Position numbers and translations under genes: made by a program. This document shows positions 15,496 to 22,880 of a stretch of DNA of 22,880 nucleotides, one piece after another (positions within the stretch are counted from its first letter, which is position 1; each line of letters starts with the position of its first letter). Under the pieces are notes generated by a model that was not told the DNA's origin, ran no database searches, and saw only the letters and a list, made by a program, of their open reading frames with translations. This DNA is from CAZCJA01 sp964499015 (GTDB taxonomy: Bacteria > Elusimicrobiota > Elusimicrobia > F11). The stretch spans positions 1-22,880 of the forward strand of contig CAZCJA010000036.1 of NCBI GenBank assembly GCA_964499015.1. Reading direction: 5' to 3'.

Positions 15496-16569
15496 TCAAT
15501 TTAATTTCCCTTTAAAGTACTCATCGAGACCAACCACAGCTTCGCGCGTGGTTCTAAATTTGATGTCCGTTTGCCGGCTCAGTTCCGCTAAAAACCGGTC
15601 GAGGTTTTCAGCTGAAAAAAATTGCTTGGAATGCGTATACAGGATGAGCGGCCCGTGCAGCCAGCCGGAGGCCAGCGCCTCGCGACGAAACTGCTTCACC
15701 AAACGCAGCAGCACCGACCAATGCATCTGCCCGAAATCGAGCACCAACGAACGAGCGCCGCCGGCTTTTTTCTGGCCTGAGAAATAAACCGGCTTATAGA
15801 TGCGGCGCTGGTCAAGCAAACGCTTGGCGCGCACATAAGAAAAAGAAAACGGATTGGTCAGCAATGAATAAACGGACAACGGCCAGCGTGTCTGGATCGA
15901 AAATATCGGGATGCAAAACAATCCGTCGTACGAGGCCGCTTCGTATGCGAAATTATTTTTATCCGGGAACCAGGGCTTAACCGTCGACGGCGTCAACGAA
16001 AAATCGATATCGCCCATTTTTTCGTTTTTCATGCGCAGACCGCGTAAAACGGTCACGTCAGCTTTTATTCCCAAATCTTTCAACGCGCGCCAGACTTGTC
16101 CCGATGGCTGGATCGTGTAGGCGCCCGCGCGAAATGCCACGACCCGATAACCGTCCGCGGCAGGCCTCAGCAGCGTCTCCAAATATTCCTTCCCTTTTTT
16201 TAAGACGGGAAAGATTTCCTCATAAGAAAGCCGCCCAAGCGACCATTTATCGAAATTTAAGATGAAACCGCCGCTGGCATTCACAGTCGCGCCAATCCAC
16301 TGAGAATGCAAATGCAGCTGTACATCGTGGCCATCCCTAACCGCTTCGATCAGCGTTTTTTCCCAGCGCTTGGCCGCCTCCTGATGCTCTCTGCGAGGAG
16401 AGGCGAGCATCGCGAATTGTTGGCCGACTTCGGCGAAAAATGTGTATTTGGCTCCATGTTTTCTGCAGACCGACAGAATTTTTTGCGCAGGCTCAAACAT
16501 CAACTGGTCAATATCGCCGGAGCCATCTCCGTTCAATTCCCAATCGTCATGCATCAAAACATCAATCAT
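15496..16569 (-). CDS. NodB-like (CE4) polysaccharide deacetylase-related protein
   Basis: A 357-residue protein without a signal peptide. HDDWE at 7-11 gives the catalytic/metal aspartates, H81-x4-H86 in GHDVQLHLHSQW gives the metal histidines, and FRAGAYTI at 146-153 is the RAG motif; YTHSKQFF near the C-terminus holds the late histidine. Together these form a NodB-type site. CE4 enzymes remove N- or O-acyl groups from sugars. Lack of an export signal suggests a cytosolic substrate, such as a nucleotide- or lipid-linked sugar, rather than finished polysaccharide. The gene is coupled to the AAC(3)-like gene upstream (4-base overlap) and lies directly before the GT2 gene. The C-terminal 150 residues have no recognised domain. 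Confidence 0.82.
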   Translation of the reverse strand: MIDVLMHDDWELNGDGSGDIDQLMFEPAQKILSVCRKHGAKYTFFAEVGQQFAMLASPRREHQEAAKRWEKTLIEAVRDGHDVQLHLHSQWIGATVNASGGFILNFDKWSLGRLSYEEIFPVLKKGKEYLETLLRPAADGYRVVAFRAGAYTIQPSGQVWRALKDLGIKADVTVLRGLRMKNEKMGDIDFSLTPSTVKPWFPDKNNFAYEAASYDGLFCIPIFSIQTRWPLSVYSLLTNPFSFSYVRAKRLLDQRRIYKPVYFSGQKKAGGARSLVLDFGQMHWSVLLRLVKQFRREALASGWLHGPLILYTHSKQFFSAENLDRFLAELSRQTDIKFRTTREAVVGLDEYFKGKLN

Positions 16570-17474
16570 GCGGGGTTCCGCTTTGGCTGTCTGTTATTTA
16601 ACGAACGCGGATAGAAAAACGTATTGCCTTTTTTTCCTTCACGCCGGACATGCGCGATCAGTTCACTGGACTCGACGATAAAGAACTCTCGGCCGTTGTG
16701 CTCCAGCTCCCTGTAGGTAGGGCATGCGGTTTCCCCAAGAAAGCGCGGCACATCTTCTTTTCCGGTAATGGAAATATCATGCGCATACGTTTTTACCGCA
16801 TGCTCGCGCCCATCGTGATCAATAACCACCCCCGTGAGCGCATCCGGATGATACGGCTGAATCGGATAGTCCGGCTCCGTGTCCACGGCCACATGCATGC
16901 ACGACAAATATTCGGAACCGACGCCCAACCCAACAATGTAGCTTTCCTTTAATTCACCGACGCGCGAATAAGGGCTCTTCTCGCCGTAAGGCATGGGAGA
17001 CTCTGCGTGCTCGTTCAGTAAAAATTTAATGTCCTTGCCGATAGCCGCTACGGACTTGGTGGGATGGATGGATTTCTTTACCCCCGGCATCTTGGCGAAT
17101 GCCGTTGCCAGCGCGCCCATGGACGTACGGTGTTTGCGCAGATCGAATGGCTTCCCCTCCAACAGCCATTCGTGCGAGCTCTTGATGGGATAAAAGGGCA
17201 TCAGAATATTTCCATTGGCTCCGACCAAGTCAACCAATATTTTAACGAGGTCATCGGGCACCCCTTCGGCATGAAGCTCAGAGAAACTCGCGTGCACAAA
17301 AAATGTGGCGCCGGATTTAAAACCAAGCTTTCGCTGAAGGACGTCGCGCAGGTCATCCATTGTCATGAGAGGCAGATTTTTGAGGCGTTGGCGACGGCGA
17401 GAACGGTACATGCGGCGCAAGGGCCGCACAACAAAGGAAGGAAGCAGGCCGATTAAAAATTGACGGGTGCTCAC
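16566..17474 (-). CDS. AAC(3)-family N-acetyltransferase, probably for glycan sugars
   Basis: A 302-residue protein of the Antibiotic_NAT fold. FVHASFSEL (H61), GALATAFAKMPGVKKSIHPTKSV in part (H137, PTKS), and HAESPMPYGEKSPYSRV are the conserved AAC(3) blocks; the last gives the acetyl-CoA and catalytic site. The family is named from aminoglycoside resistance, but many members sit in polysaccharide clusters and acylate amino sugars. Context supports the latter. An N-terminal arginine-rich stretch (RRMYRSRRRQR, 20-30) may bind membrane lipids. The start is GTG with no clear ribosome binding site. It is the first gene of the minus-strand block ending at 13498; the upstream neighbour is a GIY-YIG gene 20 bases away. 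Confidence 0.88.
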   Translation of the reverse strand: MSTRQFLIGLLPSFVVRPLRRMYRSRRRQRLKNLPLMTMDDLRDVLQRKLGFKSGATFFVHASFSELHAEGVPDDLVKILVDLVGANGNILMPFYPIKSSHEWLLEGKPFDLRKHRTSMGALATAFAKMPGVKKSIHPTKSVAAIGKDIKFLLNEHAESPMPYGEKSPYSRVGELKESYIVGLGVGSEYLSCMHVAVDTEPDYPIQPYHPDALTGVVIDHDGREHAVKTYAHDISITGKEDVPRFLGETACPTYRELEHNGREFFIVESSELIAHVRREGKKGNTFFYPRSLNNRQPKRNPA

Positions 17475-17494
17475 GAGAGTGGTGATGCTACCAA

Positions 17495-17731
17495 TTAAAA
17501 ATGTTTAGCACTAAAAGCCCGGCCAGATTGTGTCTTCAGATATTTCTCGAAGACGATGGCCTTATGTTCTTCTCTAAACCATAACGCCAACATTAACTTC
17601 CAGGGCCGAAGCAGACTGGTGTAAGCAGATTCGCCTCGATTATGCTGATTTATGCGGGCTTTAAGGTTGGATGTCGAACCGACATAATATTGCCGCGGAT
17701 TTTTAACGCTGCTCAAAATATACACATACAT
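17495..17731 (-). CDS. Small stand-alone GIY-YIG nuclease-domain protein
   Basis: A 78-residue single-domain protein. MYVYILSS and YYVGSTSNLKARINQH supply the GIY-YIG elements (Y4, Y15-Y16, G18, R26, H30), and FEKYLKTQSGRAFSAKHF supplies catalytic-type glutamate E62 and the tail typical of the small YhbQ/UvrC-like orphan group. Family members cut or are presumed to cut DNA; the biological role of this small group is unclear. The ATG at 17731 has GGAGGGAG just upstream, which decides it over a start 30 bases earlier. It stands between the sugar-modification block and tRNA-His, next to palindromic repeats, and looks like an insertion unrelated to the glycan genes. Confidence 0.9.
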   Translation of the reverse strand: MYVYILSSVKNPRQYYVGSTSNLKARINQHNRGESAYTSLLRPWKLMLALWFREEHKAIVFEKYLKTQSGRAFSAKHF

Positions 17732-17761
17732 ACTCCCTCCATTCGTCAGAGGGGTGGACAC

Positions 17762-17891
17762 ATTGAGTCCGTCTACGCCATAAGACGGCTACGACGCGAC
17801 GTCTTCGCATGTCTATGCTTCGGTTAAATATCGGAAGGGGCTTGCCACGTCGCAGCTGCGGCTTGTCGTGTAGCCGCGATTAGCGAAGACG
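17762..17891. repeat. Palindrome-rich intergenic DNA beside the GIY-YIG gene
   Basis: This 130-base stretch has no gene but several inverted repeats: CCGTCT/AGACGG (17769-17774 and 17783-17788, 8-base loop), CGTCTTCGC/GCGAAGACG (17800-17808 and 17883-17891), and a perfect palindrome CGCAGCTGCG at 17851-17860. Two imperfect copies of GGCTTG-C/T-C start near 17840 and 17860. Such structured repeats commonly accompany orphan GIY-YIG genes of this group, from memory. No Rho-independent terminator is evident, since none of the stems is followed by a T run. Confidence 0.55.
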
Positions 17892-17966
17892 GGTGATCGA
17901 CGGGACTTGAACCCGCAGCCTCGAGGTCCACAACCTCGCGCTCTAACCAGTTGAGCTACGACCACC
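17892..17966 (-). tRNA. tRNA-His (anticodon GTG)
   Basis: A cloverleaf on the minus strand: acceptor GTGGTCG with CGATCAC, D arm GCTC-AACTGGTTA-GAGC, anticodon stem CGAGG-CCTCG with loop TTGTGGA (anticodon GTG), and T arm GCGGG-TTCAAGT-CCCGT. An extra G at 17966 (position -1) pairs with C73, the identity feature of tRNA-His. CCA is not encoded. Acceptor pair 4-69 is G-U. The gene follows the DUF4340 gene on the same strand. TAGGAT at 17982-17977 is a possible -10 box; the same hexamer occurs upstream of tRNA-Lys (8030-8025). Confidence 0.96.
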
Positions 17967-18003
17967 AAGGGGCGCAATCCTAGCAAATGAAGGCACGACG
18001 TTT

Positions 18004-18924
18004 TTAGGCTTTGACGGGAGGTTTTTTAAGAAGGTCGAGCAGATGCTGCACTGCGATAACGTTCGTGAGGAAAGGAAGTTCGCGTCCGTCGACACGCGTA
18101 AAGCGGCCGGCGGACGGTTCCGTTACCAAATTGCCGATCGTTACGCCTTTTTTATCACCGTTCCAGGACAACGTAACGAGGGCGGCTGGCGCATCAAAAC
18201 CCTGCTTGGTGCTTTCATCAAACACAAACGACGCCACGTCGATCGCCGCGATCCGTCGCCGCAAATCATCCACCCACACCGCGGAAATAACATTGCCGCT
18301 TTGAGCGTCTTTCCACACGTCGGAGGATTTTTCAATTTCAAACGAAACCTTTCCGGCGGCTACCGCGAGCGCAGTCGCTTCGTTAATGTCACGCTCAAAA
18401 AGCTTTCTTAAGCGGAACGAATCTGTTCCACTTTGGAATAAAAAGGGAGGCATTTGGCTCGCCAAATAAACGTTATTGGACCCGTTAAAACGAAAATAAG
18501 CGTCTGTATAGCCCGGCCCAATCTTACCGACGTAACCGTCGAGCGCCGGCGTATCGAGTTTGTCGAGAAAAACCTCTAAACGTGTGCCGTCTCCGTCTTT
18601 AACGCCGTAATCACTAAAATACGCCGGATTTTCTGAAACGACCGTGCTCATCTGCGCGCTTTGAAGAGCGCCAAGAAGCGGTTCGAGAGACCCGTCGTCG
18701 GCCTCGTCCAAAATGGGCTCAACAAGCATCCAATTGTCATTTTGGTTCTCAAGAGTCGTCGTTCCCGTCCGGGTTATAAAATTGATTTTTGAAATGCGTT
18801 CGACCCCTATGCCGCTGATCGTGTTTTTATTTTTTATCGTGGGCCGCGCGAATTTCACGACCACGATCGACGTTGCCAGCAGGCCGACAAATACGAGAAA
18901 AAGCATCAGCGGCTTCTTCCGCAT
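18004..18924 (-). CDS. DUF4340 domain membrane-anchored protein
   Basis: A 306-residue protein with an N-terminal membrane anchor (about 6-24, PLMLFLVFVGLLATSIVVVK) followed by a soluble region presumed extracytoplasmic. The sequence shows DUF4340 traits: repeated pattern of ISKINF, W-x-LVEP-x-x-D/EAD, SENPAYFSDYGV and the YFRFNGSNNVYL strand. DUF4340 proteins are regularly encoded after GldG-like genes of ABC cassettes, as here, and are thought to work with the transporter; the biochemical role is unknown. The ATG at 18924 shares one base with the preceding stop (TGATG) and has GGGGGGAG upstream, so the 19-residue longer reading is rejected. It is the last gene of the cassette. Confidence 0.85.
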   Translation of the reverse strand: MRKKPLMLFLVFVGLLATSIVVVKFARPTIKNKNTISGIGVERISKINFITRTGTTTLENQNDNWMLVEPILDEADDGSLEPLLGALQSAQMSTVVSENPAYFSDYGVKDGDGTRLEVFLDKLDTPALDGYVGKIGPGYTDAYFRFNGSNNVYLASQMPPFLFQSGTDSFRLRKLFERDINEATALAVAAGKVSFEIEKSSDVWKDAQSGNVISAVWVDDLRRRIAAIDVASFVFDESTKQGFDAPAALVTLSWNGDKKGVTIGNLVTEPSAGRFTRVDGRELPFLTNVIAVQHLLDLLKKPPVKA

Positions 18925-20477
18925 CACTCCCCCCGGTAAACGGCGGCCAAATGAGAACGGCGCGTCCGCTGCCAAAACCACACCACAATTCCCACAGCAA
19001 TAACCATCAGCGGCAAGAAGGTGATCATTAAAAATTTAACGAAAAGGCGCGGCGCCGTGCCCATGTCGCGCAGCGGCCGGCGCGGATTGGCCTTGGCTCG
19101 GATCGACAGAAGAATTTCGTCCTGGGTCGACCAATCCATGAAATTAATAAACGCCGCGTAGTTTGCCGGGCGAAGCGGATAATCGGAACGAACGAAACGC
19201 GAGCAACCAAACACAATCACACGCCCGATTTTGGCGCCGGCATCCCCTTTTTTAAATTTGCCCTCGGCGAGCACGGCCAAGTTGAAGGGTCCTATGGCGG
19301 CCTGCGCAGGCTTGGACAATTCGACGACGGGCGAAATCGCAAACGGAGACGAGTTAAGCCAGCTCTGCTTCGAGCTGCGCGCCAGTGGCGCGTGCGTAAT
19401 GCCTTCAACCGGCTCGATCTCGATAGGGGACGCAAATGGCAGTGAAATCGCATCCAAATCGCGTGTCGCCGGGTTGGTGCGGTTCAAATCCGAGGTCAAT
19501 GGAAAATATGGGTAGTCGATAACGTTGACCATTTTAAAGTAACCCTGCTGGCTTTGCAGTTGAATCCGGTCCGATTGAGTGTCGTAAACAAGGCCCTTCT
19601 TGAGAATAATGCCCCATTCCTTGAGCAATGGACCAAACCCGCTGTCCACTTCTGTCGGTTGGAATCGCTGAATGTCGACCGTGTATTGGTCAACCAAGAG
19701 GCCAAGCGTGCCGCCGTCCTCTACCCATGTTTTAATTTTGGCGAGCTGAGCATCCTCAAGCTTTTGCGTGGGCCCGATTAACCACAGGGCTTTAATGTCT
19801 GCGGGAATATCGGAAATCAAATCGACACCGACAACCTCATATAGTTGAGAGGCGTAGGCCCCGGCCGTGGTCAACTCCTGACTCTGCAGCAGCAAAGGAT
19901 TCCCGGCGCTGATAATGCCGATCCGCGGCTTAACCGGATTCACCAACTTTTTAATCCGCTGCGTGATCTCGTATTCGAGCGATTGGACGTCCTGGATAAA
20001 GGGCACAACCTCCCGGCGCTGCCTGTAATGAAACACGAGGCCCATGAAGCACTCTTTAAGTTCGCGGCGGTCTTTTTCGCGCACATCCAACTGCGCCGGC
20101 ACGACGCCGGCTGAAATCACGTCCTGCTTGAGGCGGTCGGAGCTCGAAGGGTCAATAAATTCGATTTTAATGTGTCCCTGCGACGCGCGGCGGTATTCGG
20201 CGAGAAGGTTGTGCACGTATTTCTCGTTCAAGCTGTACGGGGGCGGCAAATTGCGCGAAAAAGCGACCTGCACCACTAAATTATCGTCCAGCTCCTTCAA
20301 TATTTTCTTTGAGCCGGGTGAAAGCGAGTAAATCTTGCCTTCGGACATATCCATGCGCAACGGTGCGTAACTCACAATGAAATTAGCGGTCATGACGATC
20401 GCAGCCAGTATCGCCGCGCCGATGCCGGAATAAACCATACGATGGAGACGCTCTTTACGCGTCGACTCAATACTCAT
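18924..20477 (-). CDS. GldG-like ABC-associated protein (ABC_transp_aux)
   Basis: A 517-residue protein. A membrane segment at about 15-36 is followed by RMDMSEGKIYSLSPGSKKIL (41-60), the family's signature just outside the membrane. The middle is a long extracytoplasmic region with FSRNLPPPY, IEFIDPS and a DxxSLEYEITQRIKKL block, and WLIGPTQKLEDAQLAKIKTW of the GldG/IFT52-like fold. A second membrane segment near the C-terminus (FLMITFLPLMVIAVGIVVWFW) ends the protein. In Bacteroidetes GldG works with GldA and GldF in gliding; elsewhere relatives have unknown ABC-export roles. It abuts the permease gene with no gap and overlaps the DUF4340 gene by one base. Confidence 0.88.
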   Translation of the reverse strand: MSIESTRKERLHRMVYSGIGAAILAAIVMTANFIVSYAPLRMDMSEGKIYSLSPGSKKILKELDDNLVVQVAFSRNLPPPYSLNEKYVHNLLAEYRRASQGHIKIEFIDPSSSDRLKQDVISAGVVPAQLDVREKDRRELKECFMGLVFHYRQRREVVPFIQDVQSLEYEITQRIKKLVNPVKPRIGIISAGNPLLLQSQELTTAGAYASQLYEVVGVDLISDIPADIKALWLIGPTQKLEDAQLAKIKTWVEDGGTLGLLVDQYTVDIQRFQPTEVDSGFGPLLKEWGIILKKGLVYDTQSDRIQLQSQQGYFKMVNVIDYPYFPLTSDLNRTNPATRDLDAISLPFASPIEIEPVEGITHAPLARSSKQSWLNSSPFAISPVVELSKPAQAAIGPFNLAVLAEGKFKKGDAGAKIGRVIVFGCSRFVRSDYPLRPANYAAFINFMDWSTQDEILLSIRAKANPRRPLRDMGTAPRLFVKFLMITFLPLMVIAVGIVVWFWQRTRRSHLAAVYRGE

Positions 20478-21215
20478 CTAAAACCGCCTTGTGGAAAGCC
20501 GTAGCGCGGCCAAATAAAGGAAGAACGCCGTCAACGAGCCGAAATAGAAAAGATCGCGCAGATCCCAAACGCCGCGGCTGAGCGTCTCCAGATGAGAACT
20601 AACGCCGAACCATTCGGCGGCGCCCGTTAAAAAAAGCGGCAAAGAATTAACCAACTGCCCGACAAAAAAGAACAGCGTGCACAAGATCATCCCGGCGATC
20701 AGTGCGACCACTTGGTTTTTGACCAGGCTCGACGCGAAAAGGCCGATGGCCCCATAAAAAAGCGCGAGGAAAAAGAGGGCGCTCATGACGCCGATCGAGG
20801 AGCCCCAGTCGAGCCCCAGAGGATGCGCCGATAAAGCCGACACCAGCAGCGCATAGAAGCTAAGGCCGGCGATGATAATGAACATGACCAGCGCGTAACC
20901 AAAAAATTTACCAAGAACAATTTCCCAATCCCGCAAAGGCAGTGTGGAAAGATGCTCGAACGTGCCGAGCCGCAGTTCGTCCGATATTAAACCCATCGTC
21001 AGCGCGGGAGCGACTACCCACAACGCCCACGGACCGATAAAACCGACCCCTTCGATCGAGGCGTTGTTCACGATCAAGAACTGCCCGCCGTAAAGCCCGC
21101 CAATAAAGCCGTAGAAGAAAAAGGCCACGATATACGCCATCGGCGATTCCGCCAACTGCCGGAATGTGCGCCACCCGAGGGTGCGTATGTTTTTCAAATC
21201 GAGTGCGAGCTTCAT
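20478..21215 (-). CDS. ABC-2 type permease (GldF-like)
   Basis: A 245-residue protein with about six membrane segments. FRQLAESPMAYIVAFFFYGF at the N-terminus, ALTMGLISDELRLGTFEHLSTLPLRDWEIVLGKF in the cytosolic loop (where the ATPase coupling helix lies) and the remaining hydrophobic hairpins are typical of ABC-2 permeases of the GldF/NosY kind. It would form the membrane channel for the ATPase encoded directly upstream. The ATG overlaps the ATPase stop by 4 bases (ATGA), and the stop abuts the GldG-like start. Substrate is not identifiable. Confidence 0.92.
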   Translation of the reverse strand: MKLALDLKNIRTLGWRTFRQLAESPMAYIVAFFFYGFIGGLYGGQFLIVNNASIEGVGFIGPWALWVVAPALTMGLISDELRLGTFEHLSTLPLRDWEIVLGKFFGYALVMFIIIAGLSFYALLVSALSAHPLGLDWGSSIGVMSALFFLALFYGAIGLFASSLVKNQVVALIAGMILCTLFFFVGQLVNSLPLFLTGAAEWFGVSSHLETLSRGVWDLRDLFYFGSLTAFFLYLAALRLSTRRF

Positions 21216-22141
21216 TGCGTGAGCACCTTAAAGACTTCCTCAAGGCTTGGACGTTCCAGCGCCATGCCGAGGATCGGCCAATGGCGGCTCGCGGCAAGCG
21301 TGAAAACTTCTTCGCGCAAATCACGGCCGGCGGTCAATTCCAGAACAAAATAATGTTCATCATTCTCAGCGTGCGGGCCGCTGACACCGCTTGTGCCCGG
21401 CAATTCAGCCAGAGCGCTTTTGATCAGATCCTGCGGGCCTTTTAGCGACACTTTCAAACGCGTTTTGTTTTGCATGCCGCCGCCCAACTCGTTCGGCGAA
21501 CCATCGCCGACGATTTTTCCGCGATGGATGATCAGCACGCGATCACACGTGGCCTGCACTTCGGACAAAATATGTGTGGAAAGAAGAAGCGTCTTCTCTT
21601 TTTTAAGCTCCTGAATCAACGCGCGCACGTCCTGCACTTGATTCGGGTCCAGGCCGGACGTGGGCTCATCCAAAATTAAAATGTCCGGATCGTGAATGAT
21701 CGCCTGAGCCAATCCGACGCGCTGGCGAAAGCCCTTGGAAAGCTCAGCCAATTTCTTCCCCACCACGCTTTTTAGCGAGCAGGCGTTCAGCACGTGCTTC
21801 ACGCGCTGCAAACGCTTGTCCGCATCGTGAAGACCGCGCAAGCGGCCGACCAGATGAAGATAATCGGTGACTTCAATATCATCGGGAAGCGGGTTGTTTT
21901 CGGGCAGATAGCCCAGGCGTTTGCGGATTTCGAGCGAATCGGTTTTCAAGTCGCGTCCGAGAAGTTGGGCGCCGCCGTCGTCGGGCGAAAGATAGCCGGT
22001 CAACAGGCGCATCGTGGTGGTCTTGCCCGCGCCGTTCGGCCCGAGGAAACCGACCAATTGGCCCTGGGGAACGGAAAAGCTCACCCCATCCACGGCCGCT
22101 GTAGCCCCAAAACGCTTAACGAGATTCTGAACGGTAATCAT
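21212..22141 (-). CDS. ABC transporter ATPase (GldA/CcmA-like)
   Basis: A 309-residue nucleotide-binding protein. Walker A GPNGAGKT (34-41), Q-loop region GYLPENNPLPDDI, signature LSKGFRQR (134-141, a variant of LSGGQ common in this subfamily), Walker B ILILDEP (154-160) and H-loop LLSTHIL are all present. The extra C-terminal domain (about 215-309), ending LERPSLEEVFKVLTQ, is typical of ABC-2 ATPases. It powers the permease and GldG-like partner downstream. There is no Shine-Dalgarno sequence at the ATG; a perfect TATAAT lies 11 bases upstream. It is the first gene of its operon, 71 bases after mfd. Confidence 0.95.
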   Translation of the reverse strand: MITVQNLVKRFGATAAVDGVSFSVPQGQLVGFLGPNGAGKTTTMRLLTGYLSPDDGGAQLLGRDLKTDSLEIRKRLGYLPENNPLPDDIEVTDYLHLVGRLRGLHDADKRLQRVKHVLNACSLKSVVGKKLAELSKGFRQRVGLAQAIIHDPDILILDEPTSGLDPNQVQDVRALIQELKKEKTLLLSTHILSEVQATCDRVLIIHRGKIVGDGSPNELGGGMQNKTRLKVSLKGPQDLIKSALAELPGTSGVSGPHAENDEHYFVLELTAGRDLREEVFTLAASRHWPILGMALERPSLEEVFKVLTQ

Positions 22142-22152
22142 GCGGAGAAATA

Positions 22153-22179
22153 ATTATAAATTTGTTTATCCAATTTCAA
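22153..22179 (-). promoter_or_regulatory. Candidate promoter of the ABC/GldG operon
   Basis: On the minus strand TTGAAA (22179-22174) and a perfect TATAAT (22158-22153) lie in an AT-rich island between mfd and the ATPase gene. The spacer is 15 bases, shorter than ideal. The likely transcription start is about 5 bases before the ATG, so the mRNA would have almost no leader. Confidence 0.5.
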
Positions 22180-22212
22180 GATATTGACAATAACTACGCC
22201 AAAACACCCGTT

Positions 22213-22880
22213 TTATTTCCGTACCGGGGCCGCGTCGGTATAAACCGTGCGCAGAAAACGCCCAATCGTATCGAGCCCGCTTTCGTTCTCCTGCGGGAAA
22301 ACGCGCACGCCCACCGGCGGGCCCGGAATAAACCTCCATAGTTTTTCATTTTCGCTGAGCAGCGTCTGGAACGCGCGCTCCGGCAACTGATAGCTCGGAC
22401 GGAAATAAACGAGAATATCGTCGGTCTCTTGATGAATTTCCGAAATGCCCTTGGCCTGCGCGCGCAAACGCAGATACGCCGCGTCGAAAAGTGTTTTGGC
22501 GGGGGCCGGCAGAGGGCCGCAGCGGTCCACGAGCTCTTCCTTTAATTTATTCAGTTGGCTTTCATCGGCGGCCAGGATGCGTTTGTACATCTGCACGCGC
22601 TCCGATTCGGACGGCAGGTACTCTTCGGGAATAAAGGCGCTCAGCGAAAGTTCGAGAAGCAGTCCTTTTCCTGGGTCGTCCTCCACGCTGAGCTTCCCGC
22701 CTTTTTTCTGGCGTTCGATTTCCTCATTCAGCAAACGGCTGTACGTTTCAATACCGACCGCGGCCATGCTGCCGTGCTGCTGCGGCCCGAGCAGGTTCCC
22801 CGCGCCGCGGATTTCCATGTCGCGCATGGCCAAGCGAAAACCCGAGCCCAGCGCGGTGAATTCGCGCATCGCTTCCAAAC
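22213..22880 (-). CDS. mfd: Transcription-repair coupling factor Mfd, C-terminal part (partial)
   Basis: The last 222 codons of the gene; the 5' part lies beyond the right edge. LGSGFRLAMRDMEIRGAGNL followed by LG-x-QQHG at the start of the visible part is the end of the Mfd translocase region (shared with RecG), and the rest (LSLSAFIPEEYLPSESERVQMYKRI, in part) is the TRCF C-terminal domain, which in Mfd restrains UvrA binding. Mfd removes RNA polymerase stalled at lesions and recruits UvrA. The reading continues through the window border without a proper start, so it is a truncated view, not a broken gene. The following ABC operon begins 71 bases on and may have its own promoter. Confidence 0.95.
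   Translation of the reverse strand, partial: LEAMREFTALGSGFRLAMRDMEIRGAGNLLGPQQHGSMAAVGIETYSRLLNEEIERQKKGGKLSVEDDPGKGLLLELSLSAFIPEEYLPSESERVQMYKRILAADESQLNKLKEELVDRCGPLPAPAKTLFDAAYLRLRAQAKGISEIHQETDDILVYFRPSYQLPERAFQTLLSENEKLWRFIPGPPVGVRVFPQENESGLDTIGRFLRTVYTDAAPVRK

Noticed and set aside
16566..17474. Aminoglycoside resistance gene
   Set aside because: The AAC(3) fold is present, but the position in a sugar-modification operon and the overlap with a deacetylase gene favour a glycan N-acetyltransferase. Nothing in the sequence shows drug specificity.
17762..17891. CRISPR array
   Set aside because: The repeats are nested palindromes without regular spacing or unique spacers, and no cas gene is nearby.
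22184..22189. Perfect TTGACA on the plus strand
   Set aside because: There is no -10 box at a proper distance and no plus-strand gene downstream; it would only point into mfd antisense.
22201..22214. AAAAC-ACCC-GTTTT inverted repeat after mfd as a terminator
   Set aside because: The stem is AT-rich and only 5 bp, with no U-tract following it on the mfd transcript.

Overview
The window looks like a chromosomal segment from a Gram-negative-type, probably uncultured bacterium. Support for this: a GT9 (ADP-heptose transferase-like) enzyme, GDP-fucose and nonulosonate-type sugar genes, bacterial tRNAs without an encoded CCA, a bacterial Mfd, and densely packed genes read with the standard bacterial code and several GTG starts. 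The base composition is moderately GC-rich. I cannot fix the phylum from sequence alone. Nothing points to phage, a plasmid or a CRISPR locus.

Positions 54-7767 (minus strand) form one tightly coupled surface-glycan operon, read gmd, fcl, a GT9 glycosyltransferase, a small methyltransferase, a Wzx-like flippase, a Gfo/Idh/MocA oxidoreductase and a NeuB-like synthase fused to a cupin. Most junctions overlap by 4-14 bases. The first bases of the window (1-57) hold what looks like the tail of a convergent plus-strand gene. Upstream lie a tRNA-Lys(CTT) and a divergent L-2-hydroxyglutarate oxidase gene (8041-9240).

Positions 9229-13536 continue the glycan theme. A minus-strand SDR epimerase/dehydratase is divergent from a four-gene plus-strand operon: sugar-1-phosphate nucleotidyltransferase, a second SDR enzyme that lacks the usual catalytic tyrosine, a DegT-type PLP aminotransferase and a hexapeptide acyltransferase. 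This set fits synthesis of an N-acylated amino sugar. Together with the NeuB-like enzyme it could be part of a legionaminate-like pathway, although the hydrolysing epimerase and the CMP-transferase are not in the window.

Positions 13498-17474 (minus) hold an AAC(3)-family acyltransferase, a cytosolic NodB-like deacetylase, a DPM1/ArnC-like GT2 and a GT-C-like membrane protein. This enzyme logic resembles ArnC-ArnD-ArnT lipid-linked sugar modification. A small GIY-YIG protein gene next to palindromic DNA, and a tRNA-His, separate it from the next block.

Positions 18004-22141 (minus) are a four-gene ABC cassette (ATPase, ABC-2 permease, GldG-like protein, DUF4340 protein) of the Gld type. The window ends in the 3' part of mfd. 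Several transcription-unit starts lack a Shine-Dalgarno sequence and have a -10-like box very close to the start codon, which suggests leaderless or near-leaderless mRNAs.
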